A stretch of 36,536 bases of DNA from Candidatus Omnitrophota bacterium (lineage in GTDB: Bacteria; Omnitrophota; Gorgyraeia; B26-G9): positions 1 to 36,536 of the forward strand of contig JAMWCB010000003.1 of assembly GCA_023819605.1 (NCBI GenBank), read 5' to 3'. Position 1 is the first letter of the stretch. Each line of letters begins with the position of its first letter. The translations under genes and the position numbers were made by a program. Of the stretch, positions 9,858-17,793 are shown piece after piece. The notes under the pieces were generated by a model, which saw only the letters and a list, made by a program, of their open reading frames with translations, was not told the DNA's origin and ran no database searches.

Positions 9858-9890
9858 GAGCAATCCGTCCACCGAATTTCCGGATTGCTC
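9858..9890 (-). terminator. Intrinsic terminator between lipoprotein and TPR genes
   Basis: A perfect 10-bp inverted repeat (GAGCAATCCG / CGGATTGCTC, loop 13) read on the minus strand is followed by TTTTGTT. It sits after the lipoprotein stop and about 20 nt before the TPR gene start, so it could either end the lipoprotein transcript or modulate read-through into the TPR gene. Confidence 0.6.
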
Positions 9891-9934
9891 CCCTGCTTGG
9901 TTGGCTTATTGCAACGCTCGTCTCCGACCGCCGC

Positions 9935-10429
9935 TTAGTCTTCCTGTTTTCTTTGCCGGCGGCTGCGCGGCGTTGTCCGATCCGGTACCGCCGGGAGGTT
10001 TGGAGACGATTCGGCGATTTCGACATCTTCCGGATGAAAGACAATACCCTGTTCCCGCTCCAAACGCTCCAGTTCCGCTTTTCCCGGCCCGAATTTATAA
10101 AAATACAATGTTTCTTTCTGGTTGATCACTTCCGCATCGGCATAAGCCTGCGGAATTCCCCAAACAATCGAAACCGGCCAGAACAGCAAATTCACGACAA
10201 AGATACCCCACTGCCCTAAATACGCGTTGCCGATGCCCGGCAGAATATTCAACGCACCGGCAGTTGTCGGATTTTTTTCTTTTTCCGGCTCCAGGCCGAC
10301 CGTGGTGAGACGGGATTCCAATTGACGGTATTCGTACTTCTCATAGGTACGCAGCGATTCACATCCGCTGATGACCACACCGAAAAATACTGCCGTCACG
10401 ACCGAAATTAAACGAGCATGCTTCTTCAT
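9935..10429 (-). CDS. Predicted lipoprotein with hydrophobic hairpin region
   Basis: 164 residues. The signal peptide MKKHARLISVVTAVFFGVVISGC ends in a good lipobox (VISGC, cysteine at 23). The middle (ILPGIGNAYLGQWGIFVVNLLFWPVSIVWGIPQAYADA) is a glycine-rich then hydrophobic stretch resembling TM2/DUF5683-type short membrane motifs, and the C-terminus is charged. The ATG at 10429 follows GGAGGGACC, an excellent ribosome site, and is preferred over the ATG seven codons upstream. No function is recognised. Confidence 0.72.
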   Translation of the reverse strand: MKKHARLISVVTAVFFGVVISGCESLRTYEKYEYRQLESRLTTVGLEPEKEKNPTTAGALNILPGIGNAYLGQWGIFVVNLLFWPVSIVWGIPQAYADAEVINQKETLYFYKFGPGKAELERLEREQGIVFHPEDVEIAESSPNLPAVPDRTTPRSRRQRKQED

Positions 10430-10803
10430 GGTCCCTCCGCATCGAAACATAGTTTACACGATACGATTTCTCCGAACCGCTGTAAATTACTCCTTATTTT
10501 TTACCGGACGACCGACGCGCATCAACATGAAGACGCGTCGACTTCATCGCAGGACTAAAATGTCGTACCTCGACCAACGTGCCGCTCAGAAATTTGTGGA
10601 TTATGCCGGCAACGTATGTTTGATACGGCAAGCCCTCAGTTACTGCCCGTTTTTGCAATTCCGACAAATCTCTTTTTGCTTTTTTTCAGCATTCCAACGA
10701 AGGTGCTTCATTATCCGACCTACAGCACAATATTAACCCATTGTCGGCATTCTGGCAATATAATCTTCCCTTACAATTCCCCTGTATCAAAACGTATCAA
10801 AAC
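10430..10803. other. AT-rich intergenic region without a recognisable gene
   Basis: About 370 bases between the lipoprotein start and the end of the next operon. Open frames here have no ribosome site or recognisable product. A possible weak minus-strand promoter for the lipoprotein (TTTACA, 17 bases, TATCGT) lies about 45-75 nt upstream of it. Two tandem copies of a decamer, GTATCAAAAC, lie at 10784-10803. Nothing else could be supported. Confidence 0.5.
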
Positions 10804-10853
10804 TAAAAAAACTTTAGGGAACTTCTAAAAATTAATTTTGTTATGAGGTTCCC
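10804..10853 (-). terminator. Terminator-like hairpin after the KamA operon
   Basis: On the minus strand GGGAAC and GTTCCC (10848-10853 and 10817-10822) enclose an AT-rich internally palindromic segment, and a T7 run (10804-10810) follows within a few bases. It begins just past the stop codon of the small membrane protein, so it probably ends that operon. Confidence 0.5.
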
Positions 10854-10854
10854 G

Positions 10855-11151
10855 TTACTTATGCAGAAACTGCATCACATGAATCGTGATAATACTCACG
10901 CCGATCGCGACCCGGATGCAGCGCAGGAATTGCCGCCGGGGCGGCAGATCTTTCTGCCGGAAAATCTCCGCCAACGCCTCGCCGCTGAGGAAAAACCCAA
11001 TCAAAAACGCGACAATATCTATGGTGATCGGATCAAGATAGCTAGCGCATTGCACGGTTTTATTCGCCTGGCTCTGAATCATATATGCGCACGCCGCCCC
11101 GCCTGCCGATAAACCGCCGGTCAACCAGAGTGTTTTTTTCAGATTATCCAT
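10855..11151 (-). CDS. Small membrane protein of unknown function
   Basis: 98 residues with two to three hydrophobic segments: TLWLTGGLSAGGAACAYMI near the N-terminus, DIVAFLIGFFLSGEALAEIF in the middle and IRVAIGVSIITIHVMQF at the end. Two adjacent ATGs (11154 and 11151) follow AAGGGGGG; the second has better spacing. It lies about 30 nt after the acetyltransferase gene and is probably the last gene of the lysine aminomutase operon. I do not recognise a family. Confidence 0.6.
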   Translation of the reverse strand: MDNLKKTLWLTGGLSAGGAACAYMIQSQANKTVQCASYLDPITIDIVAFLIGFFLSGEALAEIFRQKDLPPRRQFLRCIRVAIGVSIITIHVMQFLHK

Positions 11152-11182
11152 CATCCCCCCTTCGCGATAGCGATCCGCCGCC

Positions 11183-11653
11183 TCAGATTATTTTTTTTGA
11201 AAAAATCAACAAATCATCGTGCGCGCTGTAAAAACCGGAAATGCGGCCGACCAGCGCATAACCGTTTTTCTCGTAGAGCTTACAAGCCGGACCATATTCC
11301 GCGCGCGAAGACGTTTCAATGCGCACCACGGATTGCTGCGCGAAGAGTTGTTCGCGCATATGCGCTTCCGCCTGAGCGATCAAGCGCGTACCGATACCGC
11401 GGCTCTGGATTTTTTTATCGACAACCACCCAATAAATATCCCAGGCTGCCGCCGTCAAGGGAGTGCGGCCATAAAGAATAAATCCGGCCGTGCGGCCGTC
11501 CACCGCTTCTTCCCGGTAAAAATATTTTTTTTCGCCGTTATTCCGGTAATCTTCCAGGATTTCCCGCAATATATCCGTCTCATGCGCGCCGAAGACGCCG
11601 GTTTCCTGCGCCATTTTTACCAAAGCAAAAATTTTCGCTTCATCGATGAGCAC
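11183..11653 (-). CDS. GNAT family N-acetyltransferase
   Basis: 156 residues in the Gcn5-related fold. The acetyl-CoA pyrophosphate loop is VDKKIQSRGIGTRLIAQAE (Q/R-x-x-G-x-G-x-x), the C-terminal part GPACKLYEKNGYALVGRISGFY is the usual beta5-alpha4-beta6 region. The frame extends upstream inside the ligase gene; a GTG at 11653 (VLIDEAKIF) overlapping the ligase stop by 14 nt is the most economical start. It follows lysine 2,3-aminomutase and two ATP-grasp ligases. AblB of the N-epsilon-acetyl-beta-lysine pathway is also a GNAT enzyme, so acetylation of a beta-lysine-containing product is an attractive inference, not shown by sequence. Confidence 0.8.
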   Translation of the reverse strand: MLIDEAKIFALVKMAQETGVFGAHETDILREILEDYRNNGEKKYFYREEAVDGRTAGFILYGRTPLTAAAWDIYWVVVDKKIQSRGIGTRLIAQAEAHMREQLFAQQSVVRIETSSRAEYGPACKLYEKNGYALVGRISGFYSAHDDLLIFSKKII

Positions 11654-12641
11654 CGCACACCGCCTGTTCAATAATTTTTTGAATGACCTCCGTAAATAAC
11701 CATCCCCGCGCGGCCGCCTGCCGCATAAAACCGCTGTCGTCGTTGATATCCGGATTGGGATTGACGTCGATGACCGCCAGCTCGCCGCCCCGCGCGCGCA
11801 GATCAACCCGGCAATACCCGCGGCAGCCCAACGCCTGCGCCGCCGCAGCGGCAAACCGCCCGATACGCTGCCGCGCCGCCGTTGGGATATCCGCCTGCGG
11901 CGAAGGCGTCAGCTTTCGATATTCCACACTGGCCGTATCCCATTTCGCGGCGTAGGTAAAAAACGGCCGGCATTGCGGCGCCGCCGCGAAATCCATCACC
12001 GAAATTCCCACCTGCTCGTACGGCGCGCTGCCGAGCAACCCGACGTTATACTCCACCCCGTCAAAAAATTCCTCCACGATCAAGCCGGCCGGGTGATTTT
12101 TTAATTTTTTTTCGATGCCGGCGCGGGCGGATTGCCGGTCGCCGGCCCATGATTCCGCGTCAATCCCGACGCTGCCGTCTTCGGCGCCGGGTTTGATAAA
12201 TAACGGGTACCGTAATTGCGTATCGCTAAACTCATCCAACCGCCGGACCAGCACGCCGGCGGGAACCGGGATACCCTGCCGGCGAAGCTCCTCTTTTGCC
12301 TGATGTTTCTGCAGGCACACTGCTAATGCGGCGGAACCGTTGCCGGTAAACGGAATCCGTGTTTCTTCCAGGAGGCGCGCAAAAACGACTTCCTGGCCGG
12401 AATCATCGCAAAACCCTTCAAAGAGATTAAAAATACACAGCGGCGAATTTTGCCGCAACCGAGCAACCAGCGACGCGCCGTTTTCTTTCAGATCATGCAC
12501 GCGCACGGCAAACAGCTCGGCGGCATACCCGCGCTGCCGCGCGGCGTCCAGCACATTGCGGGCGCAGCGCAGCGCGTCCGCCGTATCCGGACGAAATGCT
12601 TGCTCTTCGGCAACCGTGACTAAAAGCTTTTTCTTGTTCAT
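11640..12641 (-). CDS. ATP-grasp ligase, D-alanine-D-alanine ligase-like (second copy in operon)
   Basis: 333 residues with the three parts of the D-Ala-D-Ala ligase fold: N-terminal Rossmann-like part (PLCIFNLFEGF about 88-98), central ATP-grasp part (LFIKPGAEDGSVGID about 145-160, LIVEEFFDG about 190-198) and C-terminal magnesium site (VIDVNPNPDINDDSGF, the E/D-x-N-x-x-P signature). Such enzymes form an amide bond through an acyl phosphate. Its ATG overlaps the stop of the preceding ligase gene (ATGA), so the pair is translationally coupled. Because the two paralogues differ greatly and sit with KamA, dipeptide ligation outside peptidoglycan synthesis is more likely than a housekeeping Ddl role. 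Confidence 0.85.
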   Translation of the reverse strand: MNKKKLLVTVAEEQAFRPDTADALRCARNVLDAARQRGYAAELFAVRVHDLKENGASLVARLRQNSPLCIFNLFEGFCDDSGQEVVFARLLEETRIPFTGNGSAALAVCLQKHQAKEELRRQGIPVPAGVLVRRLDEFSDTQLRYPLFIKPGAEDGSVGIDAESWAGDRQSARAGIEKKLKNHPAGLIVEEFFDGVEYNVGLLGSAPYEQVGISVMDFAAAPQCRPFFTYAAKWDTASVEYRKLTPSPQADIPTAARQRIGRFAAAAAQALGCRGYCRVDLRARGGELAVIDVNPNPDINDDSGFMRQAAARGWLFTEVIQKIIEQAVCGAHR

Positions 12642-13648
12642 GACCGCGCACAGCCGCAGCGAGCCAAGGAAAGCGCGAGCAATTCCTGCACAAAAACGCT
12701 GAAATCACGCCGGTGCAAGCCGCACATAAGCATCAAATCGCTATAGTTGGGGGAAAGCCCGGGCAACGGATTGATGTCGATAATTTTCGGAACGCCGGCG
12801 GCATCCAGACGAAAATCGATCCGGGCGATATCCTTAAGTTCCAACGCGCGGAACGCTGCCTGCGCGAACGCCTTGATCATCTGCGTTGTTTCGCGGGGCA
12901 AAATTTCCTCGGCCTTTTCATATTTTATTTTTTCCTGCCACGCGCGTTTATGTTCCAACGAATAGACAAAAAATGCGTTCGCGGTATGCCGCGGCGAAAT
13001 CCGCATCATGCCCACAATCATCGGCTCGGCATTGCCATACACCCCGACCGTCACTTCATCGCCGGGAAGAAATTCCTCGATCAGCGCCGGCTGGCCGTAC
13101 TGCTCCCGGATAAACGCCGTTTTTTTTTCGATGGCGGAATAGTCTGCCGCGACCGAATCCGAAAAAATCCCTTTCGACGATCCCTCCCAGCGGGGCTTGA
13201 CGATAAACCGTCTGCCGTCAAAACCGGCGGCCTGCCGTTTAAGATCGGCCGGCCCGGCAGCCATAACCATATCCGGCACCGGCACACCGGCGTGCTTAAG
13301 CATGACATTGGCCAGATATTTATCGAGGGCTATTCCCAAGGCAATCGCGTCGGAACCGAAGTAAGGTATCTGCAGCCATTCCAGAAGACAGGGGATTTGC
13401 GACTCCCGGCCGCGCGTTTTTCCGCGGCCTTCGGCAATATTCAAAACGAATTCCGGCTTTTCGCTGCGCAGGCGCGCGAACACCGTTTCATCCTGTTCCA
13501 GCCGGACCGCGGTATATCCCATTTTTTCAATTTGCCGCTGGAGGAATTCTATGGTTTCTATTTCGTCGTATTCCTCGTCGCAATCGCCGCCGGAATGTTC
13601 GCGGCGCAAATTATAGGTGATCCCGATACGGCGGATCTGTTTATTCAC
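12638..13648 (-). CDS. ATP-grasp ligase, D-alanine-D-alanine ligase-like (first copy in operon)
   Basis: 336 residues, GTG start at 13648 behind GGGAGG. The N-terminal part has PEFVLNIAEGRGKTRGRESQ, matching the Ddl VFNxxxG region; the ATP-grasp part has FIVKPRWEGSSKGIF and ALIEEFLPGDEVTVGVYG; the C-terminal metal site is KIIDINPLPGLSPNYSDL. It is clearly an ATP-dependent carboxylate-amine ligase. It shares only motif-level similarity with its downstream neighbour, so the two probably handle different substrates. The acidic N-terminus (GGDCDEEYDEIE) is unusual for housekeeping Ddl. Most likely it joins beta-lysine or a derivative to another amino acid, which is inference from context. Confidence 0.85.
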   Translation of the reverse strand: MNKQIRRIGITYNLRREHSGGDCDEEYDEIETIEFLQRQIEKMGYTAVRLEQDETVFARLRSEKPEFVLNIAEGRGKTRGRESQIPCLLEWLQIPYFGSDAIALGIALDKYLANVMLKHAGVPVPDMVMAAGPADLKRQAAGFDGRRFIVKPRWEGSSKGIFSDSVAADYSAIEKKTAFIREQYGQPALIEEFLPGDEVTVGVYGNAEPMIVGMMRISPRHTANAFFVYSLEHKRAWQEKIKYEKAEEILPRETTQMIKAFAQAAFRALELKDIARIDFRLDAAGVPKIIDINPLPGLSPNYSDLMLMCGLHRRDFSVFVQELLALSLARCGCARS

Positions 13649-13671
13649 CGGCTGCCTCCCTGATTCAGATG

Positions 13672-13700
13672 AAAGGGGAATGTCTCAGACATTCCCCTTT
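13672..13700 (-). promoter_or_regulatory. 13-bp perfect hairpin between kamA and the first ligase gene
   Basis: AAAGGGGAATGTC and GACATTCCCCTTT are perfect inverted repeats with a 3-base loop. On the minus strand it lies after the KamA stop and about 25 nt before the ligase ribosome site. Only three T residues follow the stem, so it is a poor intrinsic terminator; an attenuator, mRNA-stability or processing element is more likely. Confidence 0.6.
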
Positions 13701-13729
13701 ACCTGCACACGAATCCTCATACGGCGTTC

Positions 13730-14899
13730 TTATCCCTGAGGATTATAGTACTGGATCACCTCATTTTTATAATTACGCAGGGTAACCTGATCTTTGGCCA
13801 GGGAGATCAGATAATTCGGCCCCAGCGGAATCTTGCCTTTGCCTTCGGTGCCGTCAACCACGAACGTCGGGATGCACATACCGCTGGTATGCCCGCGCAG
13901 CTTTTCGATAATCTCAATGCCCTGGTACACGGACGTGCGGAAGTGATTGGCCCCGACCACCGGGTCGCACTGATACAAATAATACGGCCGCACGCGAATG
14001 GCCTGCAGCTTCTGCATGAGCTGTTTCATGACGTCCGGATTGTCGTTGACGCCTTTAAGCAGCACCGCCTGGTTGCTCAACGGAATACCGCAACGCTGCA
14101 GTTTCCGGCAGGCTTCCGCCGCCTGCGGCGTGACTTCCGCCGGATGGTTAAACTGCACATTGATCCAGAGATTTTCATATTTTTCCAGGATACGGCAGAG
14201 CATGGCATCGATCCGCTGCGGATTGACCACCGGCGTGCGCGTGCCGATGCGCATGACTTCTACGCTTTTAATCTGCCGGATTGCCGAAAGAATATAATCC
14301 AAGCGTTCCGAATGCAGCGTCAACGGATCTCCGCCGGAGACAATAATTTCCCGGATCTGCGGCTTATCTTTGACATAGCGCAGCGCCTGATCGATTTCGC
14401 GCAGCGACGGCTCGGCATTTTTCGCTTTCCACAAACGCTTGCGGGTGCAATGCCGGCAATACATGAAACACCGCCCGGTAACCAAAAGCAGCGCCCGATC
14501 CGGATAACGATGGACCAGAAACGGCGTCACCGATGTTTTCTCTTCCGCCAACGGATCCATCGTTTCATGCTCGTTCTCCCGGATTTCCTCCAGGGACGGA
14601 ACGCATTGCCGGCGAATCGGGTCATGCGGATCCATAACATCTTTGATCAACGACAGATAATACGGCGTAATCAGCATTTGGTACGATTTTATCACCTGCT
14701 TGAGCGCGATTTTTACCTGTTCATTTAACGGGAGATACTTGGCAAGTGCTTCGATACTGGCGATAGGATGCCGAACTTCTTGGGTGGACGAAGGTATTTC
14801 TTTTAGGCAAAGCTTCGTACTCGGAGGCTCTTCAAAGTTAGGCTCCGGAGGTTCCTCTGACTTCTGTTCTGTTTTTTTCACCAACTTTTCATTTTCCAC
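13730..14899 (-). CDS. kamA: L-lysine 2,3-aminomutase (radical SAM, PLP)
   Basis: 389 residues, GTG start at 14899 behind AAGGAG. The radical SAM cluster motif is C144-F-M-Y-C148-R-H-C151. SGGDPLTL is the SAM-binding GGE/GGD motif. Near the C-terminus, GKGKIPLGPNY holds the PLP lysine. Two aspartates that, as I recall, bind the lysine epsilon-amino group in clostridial KamA are kept (QCDPVVG and VVDGTEG), which favours lysine over glutamate as substrate. It converts L-lysine to L-beta-lysine in the cytoplasm. The first 40 residues are an acidic proline-rich tail (EEPPEPNFEEPPS) not typical of the family. It leads an operon with two ATP-grasp ligases and a GNAT enzyme; its strong own promoter lies 57 nt upstream. 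Confidence 0.92.
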   Translation of the reverse strand: MENEKLVKKTEQKSEEPPEPNFEEPPSTKLCLKEIPSSTQEVRHPIASIEALAKYLPLNEQVKIALKQVIKSYQMLITPYYLSLIKDVMDPHDPIRRQCVPSLEEIRENEHETMDPLAEEKTSVTPFLVHRYPDRALLLVTGRCFMYCRHCTRKRLWKAKNAEPSLREIDQALRYVKDKPQIREIIVSGGDPLTLHSERLDYILSAIRQIKSVEVMRIGTRTPVVNPQRIDAMLCRILEKYENLWINVQFNHPAEVTPQAAEACRKLQRCGIPLSNQAVLLKGVNDNPDVMKQLMQKLQAIRVRPYYLYQCDPVVGANHFRTSVYQGIEIIEKLRGHTSGMCIPTFVVDGTEGKGKIPLGPNYLISLAKDQVTLRNYKNEVIQYYNPQG

Positions 14900-14955
14900 A
14901 GTTTGCTCCTTGGTTAGTTGCTTTCCCTGCGCACTTCCTGTGCGCTCAAGAATAG

Positions 14956-14983
14956 ATATTAATTATTTTTAATTAATTGTCAA
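14956..14983 (-). promoter_or_regulatory. Promoter of the kamA operon (TTGACA-16-TAATAT)
   Basis: On the minus strand TTGACA (14978-14983) and TAATAT (14956-14961) are separated by 16 bases of AT-only sequence. Transcription would start near 14949, about 50 nt before the KamA GTG. The AT-only spacer contains ATTAATTA-type palindromes that could be a regulator site. Confidence 0.7.
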
Positions 14984-15017
14984 GCATTTCAAAAATTTTT
15001 TCCGTCCGGCTGCCGCA

Positions 15018-16748
15018 TCAACGCGCCGGCCGATCCCGGCTAACCGTGGGAACGAACGGTTCCGGCATCGCCGCCGCCGGCAGGCCGAGTATTTCGCGCG
15101 CCCGGTGCAACGCATGATCGATATGGCTGGTAATATTTTCCTGTCCGATGGTATCCAGCAATCCCGCTTTGGTCATCGCGAACAACGGCTGGGTATGCAC
15201 ACCGGAAAGGACCAGCGCCGTTCCATCCCGCCGCGCAGTATCATATAAATCCTCCAGCGCTTTCAAACCCGAGGCATCGATGGACAAAACATCGCGCATG
15301 CGCAAAATAAAAACCTTGGGTTTTTCCCGGTCAAACCGCACCATGCTCTTAAACGTATCGACCACCCCGAAGAAAAACGCGCCGTAGATTTCAAATACTT
15401 CCACCCCCGCCGGAATCACTCGTTTATCCACGGCATTGGGGTCTTCGGCGTCATCCTCTTCCTGCAACGACTTCGTGATATACCCGGCTTGCGTGACCTC
15501 CGACATGCGGTACATGAACAGGAACGCCGCCAGCACCACGCCGGTTTGAATCGCCACGGTCAGATCAATGAGCACGGTCAGAAAAAATGTCAGCAGCAAC
15601 AGCACAATATCGCTGCGCGGGCAACGGAACAACTTAATAAATAAATGCAGTTCGCTCATGTTGTAGGCAACGATGATCAGGATAGCGGCAAGCGCCGGCA
15701 TCGGAATAAGTCCGGCCAACCGCCCCAAAAAAACCATGATCAACAGCAACGTCACGGCATGCACGATACCGGCCACCGGGGTCTGAGCGCCGTTTTTAAT
15801 ATTCGTCGCCGTACGCGCGATCGCGCCGGTAGCGGGAATCCCCCCGAAAAACACCGACGCGATATTCGCAATCCCCTGCGCGAGAATTTCCGCATTGGAA
15901 CGATGCCGGCGGCCGGTCATCCCGTCAGCCACCACGGCGGAAAGCAAGGATTCAATGCCGGCAAGCAAAGCGATCGTCACCGCCGGATGAAACATTTTCC
16001 GGATCAATTCCCCGGTGATGACCGGCAGCTGCGGCACCGGCAGGGAATTCGGCACGCCACCGAAACGCGACGCAATGGTTTCCACCGGCAAATGAAAAAC
16101 CTGCACGACGAGGGTAGTCAAGACAATTGCCGCCAAAGAACCGGGCAGTTTCGGAACAAAACGCGGCCAGTAAATAATCACACCCAGGGCCAGCGCACCG
16201 ATAACCAGCGCCCAGGGATTGGCTGTGTGGCTGTATTCAAGATACACGGTAATTTTGTCGAGAAACTCAGCCGGAACCTGCTCGATCCGCAAGCCAAAAA
16301 AATCTTTCACCTGGGAAGTAAATATGATCAACGCGATACCGCTGGTAAACCCGATGGTCACCGGATACGGGATAAATTTAATGAACGAACCGACGCGCAT
16401 CATGCCCATAATGATCAATATCATGCCGGCGAGCAATGTCGCCACCGCCAATCCCGCATAACCGTACTGCGCAACAATGCCGTACACAATCACGATAAAC
16501 GCGCCGGTCGGACCGCCGATTTGGAACCGGCTGCCGCCGAGCGCCGAGATAATAAAACCCGCGACGATCGCCGTATAAAGCCCCTGCTCCGGCCGCACGC
16601 CGGAGGCGATCGCAAACGCGATCGCCAGCGGCAGCGCGACAATCCCGACAATAACGCCGGCGCCCAAATCCGCGATGAATGTTTTTAACGAATAGCCTTC
16701 CCGGATAACCGTAACCAATTTCGGCAATAACGATGAATGGTATTGCAT
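15018..16748 (-). CDS. SulP family inorganic anion transporter with STAS domain
   Basis: 576 residues. The first ~430 residues contain about 12-14 membrane segments with the SulP signature near the N-terminus (VGIVALPLAIAFAIASG at about 35-51, SALGGSRFQIGGPTGAFIVIV). The C-terminal cytoplasmic STAS domain covers about 450-555 (FEIYGAFFFGVVDTF, ILRMRDVLSIDASGLKALE). The family carries sulfate, bicarbonate, or other anions, often by sodium symport; the ion cannot be told here. The ATG at 16748 lies behind GGAGCGGAACAGGTT. It stands alone between the kamA operon and a divergent gene, with a terminator-like hairpin in its leader. Confidence 0.92.
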   Translation of the reverse strand: MQYHSSLLPKLVTVIREGYSLKTFIADLGAGVIVGIVALPLAIAFAIASGVRPEQGLYTAIVAGFIISALGGSRFQIGGPTGAFIVIVYGIVAQYGYAGLAVATLLAGMILIIMGMMRVGSFIKFIPYPVTIGFTSGIALIIFTSQVKDFFGLRIEQVPAEFLDKITVYLEYSHTANPWALVIGALALGVIIYWPRFVPKLPGSLAAIVLTTLVVQVFHLPVETIASRFGGVPNSLPVPQLPVITGELIRKMFHPAVTIALLAGIESLLSAVVADGMTGRRHRSNAEILAQGIANIASVFFGGIPATGAIARTATNIKNGAQTPVAGIVHAVTLLLIMVFLGRLAGLIPMPALAAILIIVAYNMSELHLFIKLFRCPRSDIVLLLLTFFLTVLIDLTVAIQTGVVLAAFLFMYRMSEVTQAGYITKSLQEEDDAEDPNAVDKRVIPAGVEVFEIYGAFFFGVVDTFKSMVRFDREKPKVFILRMRDVLSIDASGLKALEDLYDTARRDGTALVLSGVHTQPLFAMTKAGLLDTIGQENITSHIDHALHRAREILGLPAAAMPEPFVPTVSRDRPAR

Positions 16749-16769
16749 AACCTGTTCCGCTCCTTCCTC

Positions 16770-16803
16770 AAAAAAACACCTCGCAGCATACCAGCTGCGA
16801 GGT
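16770..16803 (-). terminator. Intrinsic terminator just upstream of the SulP gene
   Basis: ACCTCGCAGC and GCTGCGAGGT (10 perfect pairs, 6-base loop) are followed on the minus strand by GTTTTTTT. It lies about 20 nt upstream of the SulP start codon. The gene upstream on the other side is divergent, so this is not simply the end of a neighbour; it may attenuate SulP or block read-through from the trehalose operon. Confidence 0.7.
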
Positions 16804-16809
16804 AAGAAT

Positions 16810-16837
16810 AGTTTATCGCATCACGTTTTATTTTTCC
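16810..16837 (-). promoter_or_regulatory. Possible SulP promoter
   Basis: TAAACT at 16810-16815 with a weak -35 (CTGGAA) 17 bases upstream on the minus strand. If used, transcription would begin almost at the base of the terminator-like hairpin, which makes either the promoter or the terminator reading questionable. Confidence 0.3.
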
Positions 16838-16867
16838 AGTATTTTTTGTGTTTTTTTTGTATTTCCC

Positions 16868-16896
16868 TTGCGCTACCCCCGGCTCTACTATATACT
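16868..16896 (+). promoter_or_regulatory. Promoter of the plus-strand secreted protein (TTGCGC-17-TATACT)
   Basis: TTGCGC (16868-16873) and TATACT (16891-16896) are separated by 17 bases on the plus strand. Predicted start of transcription near 16903, shortly before the two candidate start codons at 16919 and 16946. Confidence 0.55.
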
Positions 16897-16945
16897 TTTA
16901 ACGTCGATTGCCTGAAGCATGTTACGTAACAGACGCCATCGGATT

Positions 16946-17782
16946 ATGAAACGCTGCGCAATTATCCTCATCGGTGGTTTATTCTATGCGGCGGCCGCGC
17001 CGGCCGCCCAAGCGCCGACAACAGCGAAAGAGCCGCTGCCGTCCGGCGAATGTGCAACCCTTGCGCCACAATTGACCATCCAGCCGATCGCAACAACGTT
17101 CACACGTTCTGCCCGGCGCGGCCGTCCGGCGCCGGAATTTCAAAACCCCTCCGTTTCAAAAACTTACCGCAGAATTCTCAGCGCGCAAGAAAGCAAGATT
17201 TTGCGCCAGGTGGAAAAAATGTTGATCGATTGGTTCAACACTGCGGCAGAAAAAGAATCGCTCGCGGCGCTAACAGATAGTTTCGAGAATGCGCGCGCCG
17301 GTAAACGCAGAGAGTCGTTATTCAACGAACTTGCCGACACGACCCGGCATTATTATCAAACAATTTTTCAAAAAATATTTTATTACCATGCGCAGCGCAT
17401 TTTGCATCGCTACGGCACCGTACGCACTCTACCCGCGGACGCCACGGAACTCGCCCGCCTGCTCGACCGAGAAGACCAAACGCCTCTATCCGATCTTGCC
17501 AAAGAAGCCCCGGAACAACTCATTCGCGAAACACTTACCCAGCGCATCGATTATTCCCGTTCGCAGCCAGGCAAAGTTCAGAGCAAAAAACTACAATCGA
17601 TCGTAAAAACCATTACCATCGACCCTAACGCATCTTTTGACCTATTGCTCGCGCTGCTGCCGGCGGACGAAGCCGCACGATTACGCCGGGAGCGTGACCA
17701 CGGGAACGGCACCAACAAAAAAATTTCTCCGCAAGTACTATCCCCTCTCCAGGCGAACCACGTTGTGGAAAAATCTCTATAA
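16946..17782 (+). CDS. Exported protein of unknown function
   Basis: 278 residues from the ATG at 16946, which begins a signal peptide (MKRCAIILIGGLFYAAAAPAAQA); an ATG nine codons earlier at 16919 adds only a basic stretch. Neither start has a strong ribosome site. The mature part is low-complexity for the first 60 residues and then charged and helical (SAQESKILRQVEKMLIDWF, SLFNELADTTRHYYQTIF). No cysteine pairs or domain motifs are recognised. It is one of only two plus-strand genes in the window and ends 11 bases before the convergent TreT gene. Confidence 0.68.
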   Translation: MKRCAIILIGGLFYAAAAPAAQAPTTAKEPLPSGECATLAPQLTIQPIATTFTRSARRGRPAPEFQNPSVSKTYRRILSAQESKILRQVEKMLIDWFNTAAEKESLAALTDSFENARAGKRRESLFNELADTTRHYYQTIFQKIFYYHAQRILHRYGTVRTLPADATELARLLDREDQTPLSDLAKEAPEQLIRETLTQRIDYSRSQPGKVQSKKLQSIVKTITIDPNASFDLLLALLPADEAARLRRERDHGNGTNKKISPQVLSPLQANHVVEKSL

Positions 17783-17793
17783 CCAAAAAAATA

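Noticed and set aside
10371-10736. A 121-codon plus-strand frame
   Set aside because: It overlaps the lipoprotein signal peptide region and has no ribosome site or motif.
12713-13663. A 316-codon plus-strand open frame
   Set aside because: Shadow of the ATP-grasp gene; no recognisable motif and no ribosome site.
15645-16688. A 347-codon open frame on the plus strand
   Set aside because: It lies antisense to the SulP gene, is rich in R, H, N and D without domains, and mirrors codon bias of the real gene.
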